A stretch of DNA of 64,000 nt. Source: Planctomycetota bacterium. GTDB lineage: Bacteria; Planctomycetota; JAJSAM01. Location of the stretch: positions 1 to 64,000 of the forward strand of contig JAJSAM010000027.1 of NCBI GenBank assembly GCA_024274785.1. The letters are read 5' to 3'. Position 1 is the first letter of the stretch. Each line of letters begins with the position of its first letter. Shown in pieces: positions 59,417 through 64,000 of the stretch. The position numbers and the translations under genes are program-made. Under the pieces are notes generated by a model that was not told where the DNA came from, did not search any database, and saw only the letters and a program-made list of their open reading frames with translations.

Positions 59417-60447
59417 GCCTGCGAAAGACGCCGCTCACCCAGGTGGAGGGGATGCTCCGGAAACACCGCACCAACCTGGAGGACCGTTACCTGCCGCTCT
59501 CGCAGATCCGGCTCGAGATCGGCGACGCGCCTGGACCGACGGAGGGCCGCTACTGGATCCGGTTCGTAACCGACGACAAGAAGAGGCGGTACACGCTGAC
59601 CGTGAACTCCCTGCGCCAACTCTGCGCCATGGCCGGAATCCCCCTGCAGTTCATGGACCGCGTACCTCCGGCGATGGGGCTCCGGCTGTTGCGGGGGATG
59701 CTCGAGGCGGTCCGGGGCGAGGACAGTAAGCCCTTGCTCTTCCGCCTGCGCGTGGGCAGGCAGTCGAGGGTCCGGGCGATTCTGCCGCAGAGTCACGTGC
59801 GCCTTTCGGACCTCGATGTGCTGAGCTCTGTCCGGGACGCCGTGCAGCGCCTTTCCGCCACCGCCATTCGCGTCTCCATCACCGAGGACATCTTCTTCCT
59901 GCGGCTCATCTTCAGCGAGGGCCTGAACGTCGGAACGCAGAGTGTGCCCGACGATTGCCAGGGCGGCTTCGATGTGATCTCGAGCGAGACCGGACGCCAC
60001 TCCCTGGAGATGCGCCACGTGCTGTTCCGGGTGATCTGCGGCAATGGCATGACGGTGGACACCCGGCGCGATCAGACGATGCGGACGCGCTACACCCGGA
60101 TGGATCGGGATGTCTTCAAGAGTACGTTTGAGGAGGCCCTTACCGGTTCCCTGACCGAGGTGCGCCGCCTGGCCGGACTGATGGCGGATACCCGCAGCAC
60201 CTACATCGCGGACCCGGACCAGGAGATGCGCGATATCTTCGCGCGCTTCGACCTGGGCAGCCCCCGCGGTCGCCTGTTCCAGTTTGTCAACCAGGAGGTC
60301 CGTCAGATGAACACGCTCTTCGGGGTGAGTCGCTTCGACCTGGTGCAGGGTTTCACCGCGACGGCGAGGGACCTGGAGTACCGGGACCGTATGCGGCTGG
60401 AGGACGCGATGGGGGAGTACCTGCTTTCGCCGGTGGCGGCGAACTGA
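59401..60447 (+). CDS. DUF932-like phage/plasmid protein
   Basis: The 348-residue protein resembles DUF932/phage-plasmid-like proteins. It has a FTVNS-like core (RRYTLTVNSLRQLCAMAGIP), LLFRLRVGRQSRVRAILPQS, MRHVLFRVICGNGMTVDTRR and a helical C-terminus (GFTATARDLEYRDRMRLEDA). The function is unknown; these proteins are common on phages and plasmids. It overlaps the helicase gene by 16 nt and completes a two-gene operon under the repressor. Confidence 0.7.
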   Translation: MARRIGLRKTPLTQVEGMLRKHRTNLEDRYLPLSQIRLEIGDAPGPTEGRYWIRFVTDDKKRRYTLTVNSLRQLCAMAGIPLQFMDRVPPAMGLRLLRGMLEAVRGEDSKPLLFRLRVGRQSRVRAILPQSHVRLSDLDVLSSVRDAVQRLSATAIRVSITEDIFFLRLIFSEGLNVGTQSVPDDCQGGFDVISSETGRHSLEMRHVLFRVICGNGMTVDTRRDQTMRTRYTRMDRDVFKSTFEEALTGSLTEVRRLAGLMADTRSTYIADPDQEMRDIFARFDLGSPRGRLFQFVNQEVRQMNTLFGVSRFDLVQGFTATARDLEYRDRMRLEDAMGEYLLSPVAAN

Positions 60448-60881
60448 GGGCCGTCCCCGGTAGTCCCGCCTGTGCAGGAAAGCCGCCCATCGCCCGGTGC
60501 GCCAGGAACTTCCGCTCCGCGAGTCGCCCCCCGGCCCCACTACAACTGGGCCTCACACTCGTTCGCATGACTGAATCCGACAGATTCTCTGGGTTTCCCG
60601 ATAGTTTACCCTTGACTCCCCCCTTTTTTTTCAAGCATCCAGTCCTCACCTTCCGGTTCGGTTCGTTGCTTCTTGATCCGGAATCAGGCCGAGCCGGAGA
60701 ACCTCGCAGGGGTGAGATCGATGGAGAACGGGATCCTGAGAGCCGGTCCGGAGCATCTGTCCGGCTGATTCCCCTGTGCACCGTCCGCCCGTTCCTCCTT
60801 CCCCGGCTCGCTCTCGGAGTGTTCGCCCCGCGGATCGGGAGAAGCCGCGTGGCCTTGAGAGGTTCTCTCCCGGAGTTCAGG
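60448..60881. other. 434-bp region after the phage-like module
   Basis: No supported gene. It contains an unusual pyrimidine tract, CCCCCC followed by eight T (about 60618-60631), preceded by TTGACT. This could be a weak terminator tail or part of a promoter. An open frame (60567 onward) runs through into the small membrane-protein gene, but its upstream part has no coding character. Confidence 0.35.
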
Positions 60882-61181
60882 ATGGAGGTGAAACTGTGCC
60901 AAATGTCAATACTTGAGGGCATCAAGAGTAGGGATGCGAAGTCCATTCTGGTGTTCCTCGCCTTTTTGCGGACATCGGGCGCCCTGGGCGAAGTCCTGGC
61001 CGCGTGGTATGCCGATCTCGGCTGGTGGGATATCACCTGGGCAACTGCGAAGTTCCTGGCCTTCTGCCTTCTGGCGATCGCCAGCGCTGGGTCGGTTGCA
61101 CTGGTCAAGGTTGCGAGTGCTCTATTGAACGCGATGGAGATCAAGGCCAAGTTTGACATGCTTGGGAAAATCCAGGTGTGA
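60882..61181 (+). CDS. Small membrane protein of unknown function
   Basis: The about 99-residue product has a hydrophobic central part (ILVFLAFLRTSGALGEVLAA, WATAKFLAFCLLAIASAGSV) and a basic C-terminus (NAMEIKAKFDMLGKIQV). I recognise no family. Start choice is open: ATG 60882 contains the GGAGGTG ribosome-binding-site-like sequence itself, CTG 60894 would be ideally spaced from it, and ATG 60903 is the first ATG after it. It may belong with the phage-like module, or be independent. Confidence 0.5.
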   Translation: MEVKLCQMSILEGIKSRDAKSILVFLAFLRTSGALGEVLAAWYADLGWWDITWATAKFLAFCLLAIASAGSVALVKVASALLNAMEIKAKFDMLGKIQV

Positions 61182-61259
61182 AGACACAGGGAGTATCATC
61201 GCTCACGGTCGTCGGCATCTTGCTTCGGGACCAATTCCGAAGTGGATAGCTGCCGGTCC

Positions 61260-61304
61260 GAGCCGGGTTCCGGATTCCGGAATTCGACGAAATGAGCCCG
61301 GCTC
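61260..61304. terminator. Nested inverted repeats between converging genes
   Basis: GAGCCGGG (61260-61267) pairs with CCCGGCTC (61297-61304), and inside it TTCCGG (61268-61273) pairs with CCGGAA (61277-61282). It lies between the small membrane protein (rightward) and typA (leftward) and could serve both as a terminator. Confidence 0.55.
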
Positions 61305-61318
61305 CGCAGGTCGAAGTA

Positions 61319-63190
61319 CTACGGCCCCTTCCGCGACGCCCGCTTCCGCTCCGACGCACCCAGAATGCGCTTCCGGATCCGGATCTCGGCAGGTGTCACC
61401 TCGACCAGCTCGTCTTCCTGGATGTATTCGAGGGCGGCCTCGAGGCTCAGTCGTCTCGGCGGGCGCAGCGCGGCGGTGTCGTCCTTGGCGTGGGTCCGGA
61501 TGTTCGTCTGCTTCTTGGCGCGGACGATGTTCACCGGGATGTCGTTGTCCCGGTTGTGCTCGCCGACGATCTGGCCCTCGTAGACTTCGTCGCCGGGGGC
61601 CACGAAGAAGAAGCCGCGGTCGTACAGGTTGTCGATGGAGTAGGCGGTGACCCGACCCTTCTCGGTAGCGACCATCACGCCGGCGGTCCGAGCGGGGATA
61701 TCGCCGCGCCAGGGGCCGTAGTTGAAGAAGGAGTGGTGCATGATCGCTTCGCCCTGGGTCGCGGTCATCATGCGGCCCCGCAGCCCCACCAGACCCCGCG
61801 CCGGGATGGTGAACTCGAGGTGCACGAAACCGCTGGCGCCGGGCTTCCCGTCCATGCTCACGATCTCCGCGCGGCGGTTTCCGATCAGCGACATCACCGC
61901 GCTCTGCATGGCGACCGGCACGTCCACGACGAGCAGTTCGATCGGCTCGTGGATCTTCCCGTCGATCTCCCTGGTGACCACCCGCGGCTTCCCGACGGTG
62001 ACTTCGTAGCTCTCCCGCCGGAGGTTCTCGAGGAGGATGCCGATGTGCATCAGGCCTCGGCCGGAGACCTGGAACTCGTCCGTACTCTTCCCCTGCGTCA
62101 CCCGCAGGGCCACATTCGAGAGCAGTTCCTTGTCCAGCCGATCCTTGATCTGGCGGCTGGTGACGTACTTTCCACTCTTCGCAGCGAAGGGGCCGTCGTT
62201 CACGCGGAAACTCATGTGCAGCGTCGGCTCGTCCACCGGGATGGATTCCAGCGCGCCCGGGTTCTCCGGATCGCAGAGCGTGTCCGAGATGTAGATGGGA
62301 TCCAGTCCCACCACCGCGCAGAGATCGCCGGCGGGGACCGTCTCCTGCCGCTTCCGGCCGAGCCCTTCGAAGGTGTAGAGCTCCGCCACTTTCCGGTGGT
62401 AGGGGATGACGTTGCGCCCGACCACGGAGACCTCCTCGCCGGCTCGCATCTCGCCCGCGGTGACCCGGCCGATGGCGATCTTCCCCACGTACTTCGAGTA
62501 GTCGAGGGTGGTGACCAGCATGCGCAGCGGGTCCTGCGGACGGACCGTGGGCGGGGGCACGTGGTTCACAATGGCGTTGAGGACCGGCCGCAGGTTATCA
62601 CCGTGGGTCTCGAGGTCTTCCGTGGCCCACCCTTCCTTCGCGGAAGCGTAGATCACCGGGAAGTCCAGCGTGTGATCCCCGGCGCCGAGATCGACGAGCA
62701 GGTCGAACACCTCGTCGAGGACTTCGTGGCAACGGGCGTCCGGGCGGTCGGCCTTGTTCACCAGGAGGATGGGGTTCAGGTTGTAGCCGAGCGCCTTCTG
62801 CAGCACGAACCGCGTTTGCGGCATCGGCCCCTCGAAAGCGTCCACCAGGAGCAGCGCCCCATCGGCCATGGACAACACGCGCTCCACCTCGCCACCGAAG
62901 TCGGCGTGGCCGGGGGTGTCGATGATGTTGATCTTGATCGGCTGCCCATCGGCGTCGTGATACCGGATGGAGCAGTTCTTCGAGAAGATCGTGATGCCTC
63001 GCTCCCGCTCGAGCGGGTTGCTGTCCATGATCAGGCCGTGCTGGCCGCCGGCCATGCGGTCGAGGTCTTCGGTGCGGAACATCCCCGACTGGTAGAGCAG
63101 CCGGTCGACTAAGGTGGTCTTGCCGTGGTCGACGTGTGCGATGACGGCGACGTTCCGGATCTGTTTTGCGTCCATTTCCTGGGTTTCCAT
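61319..63190 (-). CDS. typA: Translational GTPase TypA/BipA
   Basis: The 623-residue protein is a complete BipA: G1 [21 protein letters not shown]2 region [13 protein letters not shown]3 [17 protein letters not shown]4 [11 protein letters not shown]5-like YASAKEGW, then domains II, III and V and the BipA-specific C-terminal domain ([53 protein letters not shown]). It binds ribosomes under stress and at low temperature and aids 50S assembly. ATG 63190 is preferred; ATG 63175 is also possible. It is divergent from rubrerythrin, with 111 bp between. Confidence 0.96.
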   Translation of the reverse strand: METQEMDAKQIRNVAVIAHVDHGKTTLVDRLLYQSGMFRTEDLDRMAGGQHGLIMDSNPLERERGITIFSKNCSIRYHDADGQPIKINIIDTPGHADFGGEVERVLSMADGALLLVDAFEGPMPQTRFVLQKALGYNLNPILLVNKADRPDARCHEVLDEVFDLLVDLGAGDHTLDFPVIYASAKEGWATEDLETHGDNLRPVLNAIVNHVPPPTVRPQDPLRMLVTTLDYSKYVGKIAIGRVTAGEMRAGEEVSVVGRNVIPYHRKVAELYTFEGLGRKRQETVPAGDLCAVVGLDPIYISDTLCDPENPGALESIPVDEPTLHMSFRVNDGPFAAKSGKYVTSRQIKDRLDKELLSNVALRVTQGKSTDEFQVSGRGLMHIGILLENLRRESYEVTVGKPRVVTREIDGKIHEPIELLVVDVPVAMQSAVMSLIGNRRAEIVSMDGKPGASGFVHLEFTIPARGLVGLRGRMMTATQGEAIMHHSFFNYGPWRGDIPARTAGVMVATEKGRVTAYSIDNLYDRGFFFVAPGDEVYEGQIVGEHNRDNDIPVNIVRAKKQTNIRTHAKDDTAALRPPRRLSLEAALEYIQEDELVEVTPAEIRIRKRILGASERKRASRKGP

Positions 63191-63301
63191 TGAGAGAACC
63201 CCGGAGTCTACCCCGGTGGGCCGCCGACCCTGCGGTTTTCCGCTCGTCAAACCCGTCCAGTTGGCGAGAATCGCTCCCGAAACCAACCACAGGAGGAATG
63301 C

Positions 63302-63874
63302 ATGGAACTTACAGGGTCGAAAACAGAGAAGAACCTGCTCGGATCCTTCGCCGGAGAGAGCCAGGCCCGGAACCGGTACACCTACTTCAGCTCCCAGGCG
63401 AAGAAGGATGGCTACGTGCAGGTCGCGAAGATCTTCGCGGAGACCGCCGACCAGGAGAAGGAGCATGCCAAGCGCTTCTTCAAGTTCCTGAAGGGCGGCA
63501 CCGCCGAGATCACCGCGACCTTCCCCGCCGGCGTCATCGGCAGCACGCACGAGAACCTGGTCGGCGCCGCGGCCGGCGAGCACGAGGAGTGGAGCGACCT
63601 CTATCCCGCGTTCGCCGCCGAAGCGCGCGAAGAGGGTTTCGAGGCCTGCGCCAGAGTCTGGGAAGCGATCTGCGTCGCCGAGAAGAACCATGAGAAGCGC
63701 TACCTGGCCCTGGCCCGCAATATCGAGGCCGGCCTCGTCTTCGGCCGCGAACACGACCAGGTCTGGTACTGCCTGAACTGCGGCTACATCCACGAGGGCC
63801 CCGAAGCTCCGAAGGCGTGCCCCGCGTGCGCCCACCCGCAGGCGCATTTCTGCCTGCTGGCGGAGAACTGGTAG
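63302..63874 (+). CDS. Rubrerythrin
   Basis: The 190-residue protein has the ferritin-like diiron domain (LLGSFAGESQARNRYTYFSS, AETADQEKEHAKRFFKFLKG, AEREEGFEA-like helix AEAREEGFEACARVWEAICV, VAEKNHEKRYLALARNI) and a C-terminal rubredoxin centre (YCLNCGYIHEG and CPACAHPQAHF). It reduces hydrogen peroxide in anaerobes and microaerophiles. ATG 63302 follows AGGAGGAATGC, a strong ribosome-binding site. With the superoxide reductase at 55403 it forms the usual oxygen-defence pair, though not in one operon. Confidence 0.95.
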   Translation: MELTGSKTEKNLLGSFAGESQARNRYTYFSSQAKKDGYVQVAKIFAETADQEKEHAKRFFKFLKGGTAEITATFPAGVIGSTHENLVGAAAGEHEEWSDLYPAFAAEAREEGFEACARVWEAICVAEKNHEKRYLALARNIEAGLVFGREHDQVWYCLNCGYIHEGPEAPKACPACAHPQAHFCLLAENW

Positions 63875-63900
63875 GCACCGCCCTTCGCTCCCTGCGGGGC

Positions 63901-63975
63901 GGGACGCGACTTCGTCGGGTCCCGTGTTCGGATCGCCCGCACCGCTCCTCCTTCGTCGGAGGCGTGCGGGCGATC
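63901..63975 (+). terminator. Two hairpins after rubrerythrin
   Basis: GGGAC..GAC TTC GTC..GTCCC (63901-63923) and GATCGCCCGCAC (63931-63942) pairing with GTGCGGGCGATC (63964-63975) lie in series 27 bp after the stop. The second has a 12-bp perfect stem base and an inner CCTCC/GGAGG pair. TTTT follows at 63991. Confidence 0.65.
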
Positions 63976-64000
63976 CTCACCGGTGCATCGTTTTCAGGGG

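Noticed and set aside
60612..60631. TTGACT plus C6T8 tract as a clear promoter
   Set aside because: No -10 box at proper spacing is present; a terminator reading lacks a stem. It is left as an unexplained tract.

Overview
The window is GC-rich (about two thirds G+C), gene-dense bacterial DNA. No rRNA or tRNA was seen to place it. Several traits point to a little-studied lineage with a Planctomycetota-like gene repertoire (Eisenbacteria, Krumholzibacteriota or Acidobacteriota would also fit): an ECF sigma factor coupled to a TPR-bearing Ser/Thr kinase, a kinase-RDD fusion, paired FG-GAP/UnbV (CRTAC1-type) lipoproteins and Uma2. Superoxide reductase, rubrerythrin and a probable selenocysteine peroxiredoxin suggest an anaerobe or microaerophile that must handle oxygen. 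The taxonomic reading is inference.

Layout. 1-9.9 kb: the tail of a Met/Arg/Gly repeat protein, quinolinate synthase, an aldehyde dehydrogenase, a UbiB/ABC1 kinase coupled to a peroxiredoxin interrupted by an in-frame TGA at its catalytic position, a FIST sensor protein, a kinase-RDD protein and a FG-GAP lipoprotein. 9.9-11.6 kb: scar DNA with a decayed ISAzo13-type transposase and dispersed repeats. 11.6-19.5 kb: a second FG-GAP lipoprotein, a TPR protein, a very large exported protein and uridine phosphorylase. 19.5-31.3 kb: kinase/sigma pair, Ppx-HD-CYTH fusion, DUF389 membrane protein, a glycosyltransferase remnant, a serpin, a DUF523/DUF1722 protein and a MerR-B12 regulator with the CarH photoreceptor signature.

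32.1-53.8 kb is the centrepiece: a long, tightly overlapping biosynthetic cluster. In order it encodes a B12-radical SAM enzyme, a radical SAM/SPASM enzyme, a GT2, a second B12-radical SAM enzyme, an acyltransferase, ketoreductase, ACP, a ketosynthase with a nucleophile-less partner, a flippase, methyltransferase, ATP-grasp ligase, polysaccharide deacetylase, lipoprotein, MMPL exporter, double LolA-like protein and hotdog dehydratase. Convergent to these lie an LpxL-type acyltransferase and a second ketosynthase pair. The gene set matches the logic of aryl-polyene/flexirubin type II polyketide clusters (KS-CLF pairs, DH, KR, MMPL, LolA, LPLAT). No aryl starter-unit gene (ammonia lyase, acyl ligase) is visible, and radical SAM and ATP-grasp enzymes are added, so the product is probably an unusual exported or outer-membrane lipid. 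The CarH-like regulator just upstream may make it light-responsive.

53.8-64 kb: a frameshifted DUF2846 lipoprotein, MtfA-type peptidase, superoxide reductase, a decayed DUF4143 ATPase, a phage-like module (XRE repressor and ImmA peptidase divergent from a DEAD/DEAH helicase and a DUF932-like protein, with a repressor-style operator region between them), a small membrane protein, TypA/BipA and rubrerythrin. A dispersed repeat recurs at least four times; in two cases it lies exactly at the broken 5' edge of a truncated gene.
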